Shown: positions 34,662-44,224, counted from the stretch's first letter. The stretch is DNA of 62,761 nucleotides from Minwuia sp. (GCA_029210175.1 JARGPL010000002.1:1-62761); one strand, 5' to 3'. The notes: generated from the letters alone by a model not told the origin. Numbers and translations are program-made.

Positions 34662-34998
34662 CTCGCTGGTTCCTTCTCGTGCCCGCATTAACGCGCTTTG
34701 AAGCATAATGATCCGTTAATGCTAACGAATGGTTAACGGCGTTAATACTTATTGCTGTCCTGATTTGTGACTCGTGCCTCGATTGAGTTCCCGCCTTCGC
34801 AAGTCGCGTTCCAGTTTCCTGCAAGACTTCGTTCACGATCCATCTGCCAGGCTGAGGGACGCTGGCTACCCCCGTGCATCATTTTTTGTCATTCAAGGGA
34901 TGACAGAAGGAAATCGCGGGCGCAGAATTTGAATCGACAGGGCCGGGCGCTCCTTTGTCGCCTGGTCCTACCTAACCGCAAACGGAAGGGAGAACCTC
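34662..34998. other. Intergenic region between ctrA and the DUF465 gene (337 nt)
   Basis: A longer non-coding stretch. Besides the CtrA box it contains GANTC sites at 34769-34773 (GACTC) and 34931-34935 (GAATC), the CcrM methylation target that modulates ctrA transcription in Caulobacter. An inverted repeat TGTCAT...ATGACA lies near 34888-34906. It also carries the leader of the DUF465 gene. No open frame with a plausible start was found in it. Confidence 0.6.
34722..34736 (-). promoter_or_regulatory. Predicted CtrA autoregulatory box
   Basis: The minus strand reads TTAACCATTCGTTAG, i.e. TTAA-N7-TTAG with the full TTAACCAT half-site. It lies 61-75 nt before the ctrA start. Further TTAA half-sites at 34716-34719 and 34742-34745 flank it. 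CtrA autoregulation is established in Caulobacter. Confidence 0.65.
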
Positions 34999-35166
34999 AT
35001 GACATCCAAACCAACTCTTGATCAGCTGAAGCGTCGCCATGCGGACCTGGAGGCAAAGATTGCCGCCGAAGAGTCCCGTCCTGCACCTGATGAAGCCCGT
35101 GTTGCCAAGTGGAAGAAAGAGAAGCTCTCGCTGAAGGATTCGATGCTGGTCAGCTACGCAGCCTGA
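34999..35166 (+). CDS. DUF465 (YdcH-like) small protein
   Basis: A 55-residue protein (LKRRHADLEAKIAAEESRPA, then WKKEKLSLKDSML), the short helical hairpin of the DUF465 family found widely in alphaproteobacteria. ATG 34999 follows GGAAGGGAGAACCTC, a strong ribosome-binding site. The gene ends at TGA 35164-35166 and is followed by a good terminator. Function unknown. Confidence 0.85.
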   Translation: MTSKPTLDQLKRRHADLEAKIAAEESRPAPDEARVAKWKKEKLSLKDSMLVSYAA

Positions 35167-35207
35167 CCTGCAGGATTCCTGAACATCAACGAAACCCCTG
35201 ACGATAG

Positions 35208-35244
35208 AGGGCCCTGCCATGCGCGGCGGGGTCCTTTTGTTTTT
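35208..35244 (+). terminator. Rho-independent terminator after the DUF465 gene
   Basis: An 11-bp stem (AGGGCCCTGCC with GGCGGGGTCCT; two G-T wobbles) and a 6-base loop, followed by TTTTGTTTTT-type sequence. Facing rightwards, it ends the DUF465 transcript. Confidence 0.75.
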
Positions 35245-35290
35245 CCGGGCACCCCGGCAGACCGGGTGTGCTGTCCGACAGCGCCATGAA

Positions 35291-35668
35291 TCATTCAGGT
35301 TTGTCGTCCGGTGGCGCGCGCATCGCGCTCATTACCGCGCTGATCAGTTCCGGCGGCACATCCTGCGGCAAGGGAGCGTCGTCCGTCTCGAACAGGCGTT
35401 TGCCAAGCTGGATGCTGCGTTCATAGGACCGGTAGGACCCGCGGCACAGACCGCACATGCTCAGATGCCTCTCGAAACGCCGCCGGTTCGCTTCCGGCAG
35501 ATTGCCTTCGTGATAGTCCATGAGAAAACTCTCGAAGGTGCCGCAGTCGATCAGGCCCGGATAGGTGCGGTATACCCAACCCGCAAAGTGATGTCGCCAG
35601 CCGTCGCGGTCAGCCATGTGACCGCGCATGATGCGCATCAGAACCAGCAATATCGGATCCCGGCTCAT
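35291..35668 (-). CDS. Anti-sigma factor with zinc-finger (zf-HC2) domain
   Basis: A 125-residue soluble protein: FESFLMDYHEGNLPEANRRR then FERHLSMCGLCRGSYRSYE, giving the H-x3-C-x2-C anti-sigma zinc-binding pattern. No membrane helix is evident, so it probably acts in the cytoplasm. The ATG overlaps the sigma-factor stop (ATGA). It should bind and hold the sigma factor encoded next. Confidence 0.85.
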   Translation of the reverse strand: MSRDPILLVLMRIMRGHMADRDGWRHHFAGWVYRTYPGLIDCGTFESFLMDYHEGNLPEANRRRFERHLSMCGLCRGSYRSYERSIQLGKRLFETDDAPLPQDVPPELISAVMSAMRAPPDDKPE

Positions 35669-36315
35669 ATCTGACCTGCCGCCATCAGGGGGGCCAGATG
35701 CTTGCGCAGGGCAGAGCGGGCGCGGTGAATGCGAACCTTGGCGGTATTCTGGGTAACGTCCAGGCGATCCGCCACCTCGCCGATGCTCATCTCCTCAATG
35801 TCGCGCAGCAGAAGGACGGTTCGGTGGCTGTCGGGCAGGGCGGCAATGGCCGATGTCACCGCCGCGCGGGCGTCGGCACGCTGCAGCATGATCTCCGCAC
35901 TGTCATCACTGACCACGAACCGATCATTCAGAAATCCGGCATCATCGAAGTCCGGCAACAGGTCGTCGATCGAAACCTCGTTGCGGCTGCCCCGGCGGCG
36001 GAGGTGTTCCAGCGCGCAATTGACCGCGATCCTGTGCAGCCATGTGGTGACATTGGACCGGCCCTCGAAGGTGTCAAAGGCATTGACGGCCTTGATCATG
36101 GCCTCCTGCGCACAATCCATGGCCTCGTCCTGACTACCGACATAGTGCATGGCGACACCGGTCAGGCGTGTCATGGCGATACGGGCGACCCGTTCCTGAT
36201 CCGCTTCCGATACCGCACCCAGTGCCGCAGCAAGCCCGTTGATGCGGCGGGTCGTACCCATGGGGTCTTCTGCCTGCGCCAGGCAATGCCTCCATGGGGA
36301 TCCGGTCCAGCGCAT
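35665..36315 (-). CDS. RNA polymerase sigma factor, ECF type
   Basis: A 216-residue ECF sigma factor. Region 2 is LTGVAMHYVGSQDEAMDCAQ with AFDTFEGRSNVTTWLHRIAV; region 4 is LPDSHRTVLLLRDIEEMSIG with VTQNTAKVRIHRARSALRK. ATG 36315 has GAAAGG six bases upstream; an ATG 18 codons on (36261) is the alternative and would fit the shorter family form. With the co-encoded zinc anti-sigma factor it probably answers envelope or oxidative stress; targets unknown. The divergent DoxX-NDH-2 gene is a candidate. Confidence 0.9.
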   Translation of the reverse strand: MRWTGSPWRHCLAQAEDPMGTTRRINGLAAALGAVSEADQERVARIAMTRLTGVAMHYVGSQDEAMDCAQEAMIKAVNAFDTFEGRSNVTTWLHRIAVNCALEHLRRRGSRNEVSIDDLLPDFDDAGFLNDRFVVSDDSAEIMLQRADARAAVTSAIAALPDSHRTVLLLRDIEEMSIGEVADRLDVTQNTAKVRIHRARSALRKHLAPLMAAGQI

Positions 36316-36518
36316 GGCGTGCCTTTCGGGCGGTGAAGTGTGGGCAGGCTAACTTCGGGCGAGCGACATTTTCCCCAAGCAGCATCTTGCCTGTGCGCAA
36401 CCGTGTCAAATTCTGACATTGCTGTCTGTGCATGACGGCTTTGTGATCGCAGGCGGGGTAACCGGATGTGTCGCCGATGCGTCACATGGGCTGCACAGGG
36501 ACACAAAGGGGTTGCGCG

Positions 36519-38714
36519 ATGTCGGATCTGGAATTCATACCGGTGGCCAAGGCCCCGCGCTGGCTGGCACCGCTCTATCGCCAGCTTGTGACCTTGCGGG
36601 ACACGATCACGGGTGTCGGCTGGCCTGTGCTCGACCTCGTCCTGCGGATCTGGATCGGCCAGACGTTCCTGCTGTCGGGCCTGCTGAAGGTCGCGGACTG
36701 GGACAATGCGCTGTTTCTGGCGACCAACGAATATCCGGTCAGCTGGCTCGCGCCCGGTATCGCCGCCTTCCTCGGGGCTGCCATCGAGATCGTGGGTGGA
36801 GCTGCGTTGATCGCTGGACTGGGCACGCGACTGGTGGCCTTGCCGATGGCAGTCCTGAGTCTGGTTATTCAGACGGTCTACCTGGAGCTCAATGTCCACA
36901 TCTTCTGGGCCCTGGTGCTGGGCTGGTATGTGGTTGCGGGGGCCGGTCCGATTGCGCTGGATCGCCTGCTGGGGCGCGGGTTCGCAACCCTGCCGCTGCC
37001 GCTGGTGGCAACGCTGTCGCGGCTCTGGCAGTGGTCAGACCAGTATCTTGCGCCGGCCTGGCTGCTGCTGTTGCGGGGCTGGATCGCATGGATATTCTTT
37101 GCCTCCGGTCTGACCAAGATCGATGATTTCGAGAACACGGTACTGCTGTTCCAGTACGAATATGCGGTGCCGGTGATTTCCCCGGTGCTGGCCGCCTACC
37201 TTGCCGCGTTCTTTGAACTGGCGGCGCCGGTGGCGCTCTTCATCGGCTTTCTTGCCCGGCTGTCGACGCTGCCGCTGATTGTCATGACGCTGGTCATACA
37301 GCTGACCTATCTGGACCATGCCGATCATTTCTGGTGGATGGCGATCCTTGGCCTGGTTGCACTGCGCGGCCCTGGTCCGCTGTCACTGGATGCCGTGCTG
37401 GAACGGTTGCTGGTGGCGCGATATCCGGCAGCGCTGCAGCCTGCGCGCTGGGATGATGAGGGCCTGCCGCACATCGTCGTTGTCGGGGCCGGCTTTGGTG
37501 GCGTGGCCGCGGTGCAGGGATTGAAGCACACGCCCTGCCGCATCACCCTGATCGACCGGCGCAACTACCACCTGTTCCAGCCGTTGCTGTACCAGGTTGC
37601 CACTGCCGGGCTTTCGCCGGCTGACATTGCCAGCCCGATCCGGGAGATTTTTCGCGATCAGCCCAATGTACGGGTGCTGATGGGCCGGGTCAGCGGTGTC
37701 GACCGGACCGGACGGCAGGTGATCCTTGGTACCAGCCGGATTGCCTATGACCAGCTCGTCCTCGCCACGGGTGCGCGTCACGCCTACTTCGGCAAGGATG
37801 AATGGGAGGAGTTTGCCCCCGGCCTGAAGAAGATCCCCGACGCGACGGAGATTCGTGCCCGAATCCTGAGCGCGTTTGAATCGGCTGAGGAGTGCGATGA
37901 TCCGGTGGAGCGCGCGGCCTGGATGACGTTCGTCATCGTCGGCGGTGGCCCGACGGGGGTTGAACTTGCCGGGGCGATTGCCGAACTGGCGCATCACGGC
38001 ATGCGGGGGGAGTTCCGCAGCGCCGACCCGGCCAATGCGCGGGTCATCCTGGTGCAGAGTGCAGACCGGCTGTTGCCGCCGTTCCCGCCAGAACTGTCGC
38101 AGAAGACCATGGAATCACTTGAGAGGCTGGGTGTCGAAGTTCGTCTGAAATCCCGCGTTACCGGTATCGACGCGGATGGCGTGACGGTTGGCGACGAACG
38201 TCTGGCGGCGAAGACAGCGCTCTGGGCAGCGGGGGTCATGGCGTCGCCGGCCGCCAAGTGGCTGGATGTGGCGCACGACCGGGCCGGTCGTGCGATCGTT
38301 GATGACCACCTGAGCGTACCCGGCCATCCCGAACTGTTCGTCGTCGGCGACACGGCAGCCAGCAATGGCTGGGATGGCAATCCGGTTCCCGGGCTGGCCC
38401 CGGCAGCCAAGCAGGGTGGTGCACATGTGGCCAAGGTCATTCATTCCCGCCTGACCCGTGCCAGAAAGCCCGCCGAGTTCCGCTATCGCCATGCGGGCAA
38501 CCTTGCCACCATTGGCCGCGCGTCCGCCGTTGCCGACCTGGGCAAGCTGAAGATTTCCGGGCCGATTGCCTGGTGGTTCTGGGGCGTGGTGCACGTGATG
38601 TTCCTCAGCTCCAAGCGTGACCAGCTTTCCGTGGCGCTGGAATGGGGCTGGGCTTACCTGACGTTCCGTCGCTCCACCCGCCTGATCGACGACCGGACCG
38701 GGCCGGAGGGTTGA
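36519..38714 (+). CDS. DoxX-DoxX-type-II NADH dehydrogenase fusion
   Basis: A 731-residue protein with two DoxX-like membrane domains (about residues 30-165 and 175-300; RIWIGQTFLLSGLLKVADWD and RGWIAWIFFASGLTKIDDFE open them) joined to a flavoprotein domain. The flavin part starts near residue 317 with VVVGAGFGGVAA and has FVIVGGGPTGVELAG for NAD(P)H near 471 and FVVGDTA near the C-terminus, as in NDH-2. It would feed electrons from NADH to quinone, possibly with a sulfur or thiol function as DoxX suggests. ATG 36519 has AAAGGGG upstream. Divergent from the ECF genes. Confidence 0.85.
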   Translation: MSDLEFIPVAKAPRWLAPLYRQLVTLRDTITGVGWPVLDLVLRIWIGQTFLLSGLLKVADWDNALFLATNEYPVSWLAPGIAAFLGAAIEIVGGAALIAGLGTRLVALPMAVLSLVIQTVYLELNVHIFWALVLGWYVVAGAGPIALDRLLGRGFATLPLPLVATLSRLWQWSDQYLAPAWLLLLRGWIAWIFFASGLTKIDDFENTVLLFQYEYAVPVISPVLAAYLAAFFELAAPVALFIGFLARLSTLPLIVMTLVIQLTYLDHADHFWWMAILGLVALRGPGPLSLDAVLERLLVARYPAALQPARWDDEGLPHIVVVGAGFGGVAAVQGLKHTPCRITLIDRRNYHLFQPLLYQVATAGLSPADIASPIREIFRDQPNVRVLMGRVSGVDRTGRQVILGTSRIAYDQLVLATGARHAYFGKDEWEEFAPGLKKIPDATEIRARILSAFESAEECDDPVERAAWMTFVIVGGGPTGVELAGAIAELAHHGMRGEFRSADPANARVILVQSADRLLPPFPPELSQKTMESLERLGVEVRLKSRVTGIDADGVTVGDERLAAKTALWAAGVMASPAAKWLDVAHDRAGRAIVDDHLSVPGHPELFVVGDTAASNGWDGNPVPGLAPAAKQGGAHVAKVIHSRLTRARKPAEFRYRHAGNLATIGRASAVADLGKLKISGPIAWWFWGVVHVMFLSSKRDQLSVALEWGWAYLTFRRSTRLIDDRTGPEG

Positions 38715-38786
38715 GGGCTGTTTCCCGGTTGATCGATCGTCATCACCCGCTGACAATGCCGAGGCATGGCAAGGGGAGGCGACGAG

Positions 38787-39311
38787 ATGGCTGACGAGAC
38801 CGGGACAGAGGCAATGCCCGATACATTGACCCAGCGCATTGGTGTGCTGGCACGGCGGGAAACCGAAGCGCGGGTGGTCGCGCCTGTGGTGGAAGCGCTG
38901 GCAGAAGCCTTCGGGCGCGAAGAGGTGCTGTCCATCGTTCGCGACACGATCGTGAAGATTGCGCAGGAACAGGGCGGTGAGCTGGCCGAGGCGATGGGTG
39001 GCAACGACTCGGAAACATTCATGGACTCCATGAAGTACTGGCGCCAGGACGGCGCGCTCGAGATCGATGTGCTGGAACAGAACGATGCGACACTCAGCTT
39101 CAACGTCACCCGCTGTCGCTATGCGGAGATGTATCGCGCGCTGGGCATTCCGGAACTTGGTGCCATCCTGTCATGCAATCGCGACTACGCGCTGATGGAA
39201 GGCTTCAACCCGGATGCGGAACTGACCCGGACCCAGACCATCCTGTCCGGTGCCGGTCATTGTGACTTCCGCTTCCGCTTCCGCTTCGGCCCGGAAAACG
39301 GTGACGACTGA
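38787..39311 (+). CDS. L-2-amino-thiazoline-4-carboxylic acid (ATC) hydrolase-like protein
   Basis: A 174-residue protein resembling the ATC hydrolase family ([60 protein letters not shown], with the conserved Cys-Arg-Tyr and the final [16 protein letters not shown]). Family members convert 2-amino-thiazoline-carboxylate to cysteine derivatives, but many have other unknown roles. ATG 38787 follows AGGGGAGG; the upstream ATG 38766 is less likely. No cysteine-synthesis neighbours. Confidence 0.75.
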   Translation: MADETGTEAMPDTLTQRIGVLARRETEARVVAPVVEALAEAFGREEVLSIVRDTIVKIAQEQGGELAEAMGGNDSETFMDSMKYWRQDGALEIDVLEQNDATLSFNVTRCRYAEMYRALGIPELGAILSCNRDYALMEGFNPDAELTRTQTILSGAGHCDFRFRFRFGPENGDD

Positions 39312-39577
39312 CTGGTATCGGTGAATTCTCGCGCAGCCGCGACTGCAGGATGATGGGTGGCCCGAATGCATTTGCCAGATCCATGGCGGCTTCGTCGGTC
39401 GGGTTGATGCGCAGTTGCGGCAGGTTCGTGCGATGCGCGGCGGCCATGGATGCCCAGCACGGGCAGGGTGACGGGCGTGTGGTTGGAGAGCAGGCTGAAG
39501 GGCAGATCGACAGTCCGGCGCGTGCCGGACTCGATGCTTTCCTTCCCGAGAAGGAACGGTGCGCGCCGGACAGCCAT
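39312..39577 (-). pseudogene. Decayed succinylglutamate desuccinylase/aspartoacylase-like gene
   Basis: Two fragments in different frames match an AstE-like peptidase that normally follows rimK. The first, from ATG 39577, reads SGTRRTVDLPFSLLSNHTPV and stops resembling the family after VLGIHG. The second, in another frame down to about 39315, reads RTNLPQLRINPTDEAAMDLA then PPIILQSRLRENSP. A large middle part (including the zinc ligands) and the C-terminal end are missing. The start overlaps the rimK remnant stop (TGATG), so the original operon order is preserved. Confidence 0.65.
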
Positions 39578-39825
39578 CAGTGGCGTTTACCCTTGGTATG
39601 TGTTCGACCGGGTCGGGCGTTCTTCTCGATGAATTCGATGATCTTGCCGGCCACGTCAACGCCTGTCGCCTTCTCTACCCCTTCCAGCCTGGGTGAGGAA
39701 TCGACTTCCATGACCACGGGACCATCGTTCGAGCGCAGCAGATCGGCGGGATCGGATGTCCGATGGGCAAACACCGTTGTCGGCAGGCCAATGCCCTCGC
39801 GCGACCGCAACTGCGTGCTGCTATT
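39577..39825 (-). pseudogene. rimK: Decayed rimK (ribosomal S6 glutamate ligase-like ATP-grasp) gene
   Basis: The frame reads [20 protein letters not shown] then [12 protein letters not shown], a RimK inner segment, and jumps straight to [20 protein letters not shown] with the usual end [13 protein letters not shown]. The central ATP-grasp part of roughly 130 residues and the whole N-terminus are gone, including most of the ATP-binding residues, so the product cannot be active. The frame runs upstream into the 3' end of the neighbouring gene, showing a second deletion point near 39,825. Confidence 0.72.
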
Positions 39826-40174
39826 CAGCGGCTTCATCAAGCTCATCATTGTCGGCACCCCCTTCGGGAAATGCCAGGGGGCCGGCGACCGCAACAAGGC
39901 TGGCTTCATTGACGCGCCGATAGCTTGAAAAGGTGCGCTGGCTGACGACGACCCAGAAGCCTTCCATGTCATGCAGGACATAGCCAAGATCGTAGAGTTC
40001 GCGACGGATCGCCTCTATCTGGTCGGGCCAGACCCGCTTTTGCTGCAGCATGCGCCGCACCAGCTTGATCGGAATGCGAAACCGGCCATGTGACTTGCCA
40101 CCAAACGGCCTCTCGTACAGCTCAGCCAGTTGCACTGCGACGGTTCGGGGCGAGATAAGGCTGCATTCATTCAT
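39821..40174 (-). CDS. Conserved hypothetical protein
   Basis: A 117-residue basic protein ([57 protein letters not shown]) with no membrane segment. The text looks like a conserved alphaproteobacterial protein of unknown role. It lies directly upstream of the rimK remnant, with its stop at the deletion point, so its C-terminus could have been changed by the deletion. Start ATG 40174. Confidence 0.6.
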   Translation of the reverse strand: MNECSLISPRTVAVQLAELYERPFGGKSHGRFRIPIKLVRRMLQQKRVWPDQIEAIRRELYDLGYVLHDMEGFWVVVSQRTFSSYRRVNEASLVAVAGPLAFPEGGADNDELDEAAE

Positions 40175-40443
40175 CGGGGGCGGCTGTCCTGCTCAAATTG
40201 AAGAGCAAACATGTCATAAAAACATGCCTATAGGGAGTAAACCGTTCTCTATGTCCAATTTTTATGACTTATTGTGCTGGAAATTGCATGTTCAAAGATC
40301 CTGGGTGACGTGAGGTCGTCCGGGGCGTGTCTGACGCAGAAGTTCATTGCGTAGCCGCCAGCCGATCAGCCGTGCGCGCCCGTGCTGCTGCCACCCGGAC
40401 AGGGTCCACAGGCAGGATGGGTCCACAGGCAGGATGGGGGTGC
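40175..40443. other. Intergenic region (269 nt), AT-rich stretch
   Basis: An AT-rich segment (about 40,195-40,300) sits between two GC-rich flanks. It contains a short repeated CATGTCATAAAAACATG-type sequence and a direct repeat GGTCCACAGGCAGGAT (40,398 and 40,414). No convincing gene. It may hold the promoter of the minus-strand gene ending at 39,821. Confidence 0.4.
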
Positions 40444-42744
40444 CTAGGTTCCGAAGCCGGACCAGTCGTGCCGTGACACGGGCAGTTCGCGGATGCGCTG
40501 GCCGGTCAGGGCGAACAGGGCGCTGGTAACCGCCGGGGCGATGGGTGGCGTACCTGGTTCCCCCGCGCCACCTGGTGCTTCGGTCGACGCAATGATCCGG
40601 GTCTCGATCACTGGCATGTTGGCCAGCGTGATGACTTCGTAGTCCGGGAAGTTGGACTGCTGCGGCTCACCGTTTTCGAACGTGATCTCACCGAACAGTG
40701 CTGCCGACAGGCCATAGACGATGCCGCTTTCCATCTGCGCGACAATGGTGTCGGGATTGATGACGATCCCGGCATCGATGGCGCACCAGACCTTGTGAAC
40801 CCTGGGCTGGCCGCCCTGCAGGCTGACCTCGACGACCTGGGCCACGATGGCGCCAAAGCTTTCGTGCAGGGCGATGCCACGGGCGCGACCTTCGGGTGCG
40901 CCGGTTTCCCAGTCAGCCATGCGCGCGGCGGTCTGCAACACGTTGGCGTAGCGCGGGTTATCCGCCAGCAGGCCCATGCGGTAGACATAGGGGTCCTTGC
41001 CTGCGGCGTGGGCCAGTTCGTCGATCACGGCCTCCGAGTAGAATGCGTTCTGCGAATGACCGACGGAGCGCCAGAAACCGACGCGCACCGGCACCCGCGA
41101 GAGGATGTGCTCCACCCGCATGTCGGGGATGGCGTAGGGCAGCCACGCGGCGCCATCGACGCTGGTGCGGTCGGGGCCAGAGTCCGTCGCCATGGAGATG
41201 TAGCGCATTGTGGCCTGGCCGGACACGGAGGGTCCGACGAGCTTGTTGGCCCAGGCCGTTGGCTGGCCCGCATCGTCGGTGCTGATGCGGAAATGGGCCA
41301 GGGTGGCGGGGCGATAGGTGTCCTGCCGCATGTCCTCTTCGCGCGACCAGACAACCTGAACACCGCGCCCCGGCACAGCCATGGCGCAGGCAACGGCCTG
41401 ACGGATGAAATCCGGTTCTGCGCGTCGGCCGAAACCGCCACCGAGATAGGTGACGTTGACGGTCACGTTTTCCGTATCCAGGTCTGCCTCTCCTGCGGCA
41501 ATCCACTGGCTGACCATAGGCCCCTGTGTCGGGGCCCAGAGTTCCAGCTTGTTGCCGTCCAGCCGGGCCGTGCAGTTGATCGGCTCCATGGTCGCGTGGG
41601 CCAGGAACGGCGCGCGATAGGTCAGCTCGATGACGTTCGATCCGGCGGTTTCCAGCGTCGCCTCAGCGTCGCCGTCGTCCTGATAGCCGAAACCGCTCTC
41701 GGCCAGCGCGGCTTCATAGGTCTGGAAAAGGCCCTCTGACGAGAAATCCGGTGTTTCACCGGCATCATATGTGACGTCCAGTGCCTCGACGGCTTTCTTT
41801 GCGCGCCAGGTGCTGTCGGCAATCACGGCCACGCCGCCGGGCACCGCAATGGTCTTCACCACGCCCGGCATGCGCTGGACCTGTGCGGGATCGAACTGCT
41901 TGACGGTCGCGCCAACCACGGGCGGATGTTTCACGGCGGCGAACAGCATGTCGGGCAGGCGGACATCGATGCCGAATATCGCTGTGCCGTCGACCTTGGC
42001 GGGAATGTCCAGGCGCTGTTGTGGTTGGCCGATGATGCGGAATTCCGACGGGTCCCGCAGGGCCGGGATGGCATTCAGCTTGATCCCGGCGGCGGCCGCC
42101 GCCAGCACACCGTAACCGATACGCCTGCCAGACACGGGATCCACCACTTCGCCGGCTTCTGTCTTCAGGCTGGCGGGGCTGACACCAAGCTGGCTCGCAG
42201 CGGCCTGTTTCAGCATCTCCCGCGCCATGGCGCCGGCTTCCCGCATGGGCTGCCAACCGGCGCGCACACTCGTCGATCCGCCGGTGGCCTGTACACCGAT
42301 CAGTCTGGAGAGCCAGCGCCCCATCTCACGTCCCTGGCGGGCCATGAAGCCGTCGTCGTGCGGCCCGAACGGAAAACCTTCCGGAACCATGATGTCGTTG
42401 ACGTAGACCTTGTCGATCTCGGCATTGATCACGCGGATCTTCCCGAAATCCGCATCCAGTTCCTCGGCCAGGATCATCGGCAGGGCGGTATGGATGCCCT
42501 GGCCCATTTCGCTGCGTGGCACCGCCACAGTGACGGTGCCATCGGCGGCGATCTTCACCCAGGCGTTCAGCGCGGCTTCGTCTGCACCGGGCTTCATCAG
42601 CGCGACCGGGTCGGCGGGGCCATCGCCACCCAGCAGTTGCCAGCCGACAAACAGCCCGCCAGCGGCAACGGTCCCACCGATCAGGAAACGGCGCCGTGCG
42701 CGGCTTTTCGGCTTGCCTTCGGTCTTGTCCTTCTTGCGTGCCAT
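40444..42744 (-). CDS. Molybdopterin-binding hydroxylase large subunit (IorB/CoxL-like)
   Basis: A 766-residue xanthine-dehydrogenase-family subunit. The N-terminus RRRFLIGGTVAAGGLFVGW is a twin-arginine-type anchor. Molybdopterin-binding text includes EMGQGIHTALPMILAEELD, GGFGRRAEPDFIRQA and a C-terminal GGAGEPGTPPIAPAV with the active-site Glu in the GEPG loop. This matches isoquinoline 1-oxidoreductase-type (IorB) periplasmic enzymes; the true substrate (aldehyde or N-heterocycle) is unknown. It pairs with the 2Fe-2S gene 14 nt upstream. Confidence 0.9.
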   Translation of the reverse strand: MARKKDKTEGKPKSRARRRFLIGGTVAAGGLFVGWQLLGGDGPADPVALMKPGADEAALNAWVKIAADGTVTVAVPRSEMGQGIHTALPMILAEELDADFGKIRVINAEIDKVYVNDIMVPEGFPFGPHDDGFMARQGREMGRWLSRLIGVQATGGSTSVRAGWQPMREAGAMAREMLKQAAASQLGVSPASLKTEAGEVVDPVSGRRIGYGVLAAAAAGIKLNAIPALRDPSEFRIIGQPQQRLDIPAKVDGTAIFGIDVRLPDMLFAAVKHPPVVGATVKQFDPAQVQRMPGVVKTIAVPGGVAVIADSTWRAKKAVEALDVTYDAGETPDFSSEGLFQTYEAALAESGFGYQDDGDAEATLETAGSNVIELTYRAPFLAHATMEPINCTARLDGNKLELWAPTQGPMVSQWIAAGEADLDTENVTVNVTYLGGGFGRRAEPDFIRQAVACAMAVPGRGVQVVWSREEDMRQDTYRPATLAHFRISTDDAGQPTAWANKLVGPSVSGQATMRYISMATDSGPDRTSVDGAAWLPYAIPDMRVEHILSRVPVRVGFWRSVGHSQNAFYSEAVIDELAHAAGKDPYVYRMGLLADNPRYANVLQTAARMADWETGAPEGRARGIALHESFGAIVAQVVEVSLQGGQPRVHKVWCAIDAGIVINPDTIVAQMESGIVYGLSAALFGEITFENGEPQQSNFPDYEVITLANMPVIETRIIASTEAPGGAGEPGTPPIAPAVTSALFALTGQRIRELPVSRHDWSGFGT

Positions 42745-42758
42745 GATGTGCTTTCCCC

Positions 42759-43208
42759 TCAGGCGCGCGCGGCGCGATGGATCGCGCTGCGGATGCGGCT
42801 GTAGGTGCCACAGCGGCAGATGTTGGTGATGGCGTCATCGATGTCCGCGTCAGTTGGCGACGGATTCTCGTTCAGCAGGGCAGTGACCGCCATGATCATG
42901 CCGGACTGGCAATAGCCGCATTGCGGCACCTGTTCGTCGATCCAGGCCTGTTGCACCCGGTGGCGCGTTGCATCGTCCGCAATGCCTTCGATGGTGGTGA
43001 TTTCCGATCCGGCAACAGCCTCCACCGGCAGGACGCAGGTGCGGGTCGCAAAGCCATCGACATGGACGGTGCATGCGCCGCAGGCCGCAACGCCGCAACC
43101 GAACTTGGTCCCGGTCAGGCCCAGGGTGTCACGAATGACCCACAGAAGCGGTGTATCAGGTTCCACGTCCGTGGAAACGGCTTCACCATTCAGTACGAAG
43201 TCGACCAT
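42759..43208 (-). CDS. 2Fe-2S subunit of the molybdenum hydroxylase (IorA-like)
   Basis: A 149-residue protein with the plant-type cluster [15 protein letters not shown]...TCVLPV in the N-terminal half and the second cluster [10 protein letters not shown]...[11 protein letters not shown] in the C-terminal half, the standard two-cluster subunit of molybdenum hydroxylases. It carries electrons away from the Mo site to a further acceptor (often a cytochrome, none seen here). First gene of the two-gene operon. Confidence 0.93.
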   Translation of the reverse strand: MVDFVLNGEAVSTDVEPDTPLLWVIRDTLGLTGTKFGCGVAACGACTVHVDGFATRTCVLPVEAVAGSEITTIEGIADDATRHRVQQAWIDEQVPQCGYCQSGMIMAVTALLNENPSPTDADIDDAITNICRCGTYSRIRSAIHRAARA

Positions 43209-43276
43209 GGTCGTGCACTCCCATGCATCTGCCGGGGACTTTCCCCGTATTTCAGACGAATTTAAGTGACTGGCGG

Positions 43277-43954
43277 TCAGCTATCAAGGGCGCCCTGCAG
43301 GATCGCCACCAGTCCACCAGTCAGCGCATGCTCGAAATCCGGCCTCAGATTGCTGAACTCGGGTCGGTCGACCATGGCCCGGGCCGATCGCGCAGGTTCT
43401 GCCAGTTGCCAGAGCCCGACAATCAGGGCGTACACCTGCAACAGCAACGTAGGGCCTTCGCCTCGGACCACGCCGGAAATCCGATTCTCGACCAGTCCGC
43501 CAAGTTCGGCCAGACCGGAGGCTGTTACCTGCTTGAAGCCCAGCACGGCTTCTTCGGCGACCTGCCGTTCCAGGGTGCCATGACATTGTACGGCCAGACG
43601 CAACATCTTCCGCCTGCCGCCCAGATCCGCGACCATGGCGTTGGCCAGCGGGCGGGCGTCGTTTGTGGTATTCGCGTCATCGTTCAGCATGGCCGAGAAA
43701 CTCTCGAACCAGTCGCGGAGTTCGGCAGTCAGCAGCGCCAGGAACATTTCTTCCTTGGCCCCGAAGTAAAGGTACACGGTGCCCTTTGCCAAGCCTGCCC
43801 GCCGGGCCACCTGATCCACGGATGGCAACTCCCCGCCTGCTTCATCGAACAGATCACCTGCGGCCACCAGTATCGCCTGGCGCCGCGCGGCCTTGTCGGC
43901 GGCACCTCTGGCGCGTCGGGGAGGGGCGGATGATGCAACCGCAGTATCTGGCAT
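43277..43954 (-). CDS. TetR/AcrR-family regulator
   Basis: A 225-residue regulator with an N-terminal helix-turn-helix ([40 protein letters not shown]) and a ligand-binding C-terminal part. ATG 43954 is preferred; the frame continues upstream to 44047 but lacks a good ribosome-binding site. It lies directly upstream of the molybdenum hydroxylase genes on the same strand and may control them. Confidence 0.88.
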   Translation of the reverse strand: MPDTAVASSAPPRRARGAADKAARRQAILVAAGDLFDEAGGELPSVDQVARRAGLAKGTVYLYFGAKEEMFLALLTAELRDWFESFSAMLNDDANTTNDARPLANAMVADLGGRRKMLRLAVQCHGTLERQVAEEAVLGFKQVTASGLAELGGLVENRISGVVRGEGPTLLLQVYALIVGLWQLAEPARSARAMVDRPEFSNLRPDFEHALTGGLVAILQGALDS

Positions 43955-44224
43955 GTGTGTCCCGTCCGGTTTCCTGCCCCACCCGCAGGGCGAACAGTCT
44001 GGTGATGACCTACAGTCAGAAACGCCTGTCGCACTGTCAAGAGTCAAGGCCGCAGACAGGCGAGAGCTCCGGATTGCCGGGGATGCTGCCGCATGGCGGG
44101 GTTGTTCGTGTTGCCAATGGAATATCCACCAGCGCGGTCGTAGTGTCCGGGCATGAGCAACATAGCCGAGAGCGAAATCGCCGCTGAACGACTGTCGAAG
44201 CAGAACGGACCGTCGGGAGGCGGG

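Noticed and set aside
34733-34745. TTAACGGCGTTAA as a CtrA site near ctrA
   Set aside because: The half-sites are 5 bp apart, not 7; the neighbouring 34722-34736 site fits the rule better.
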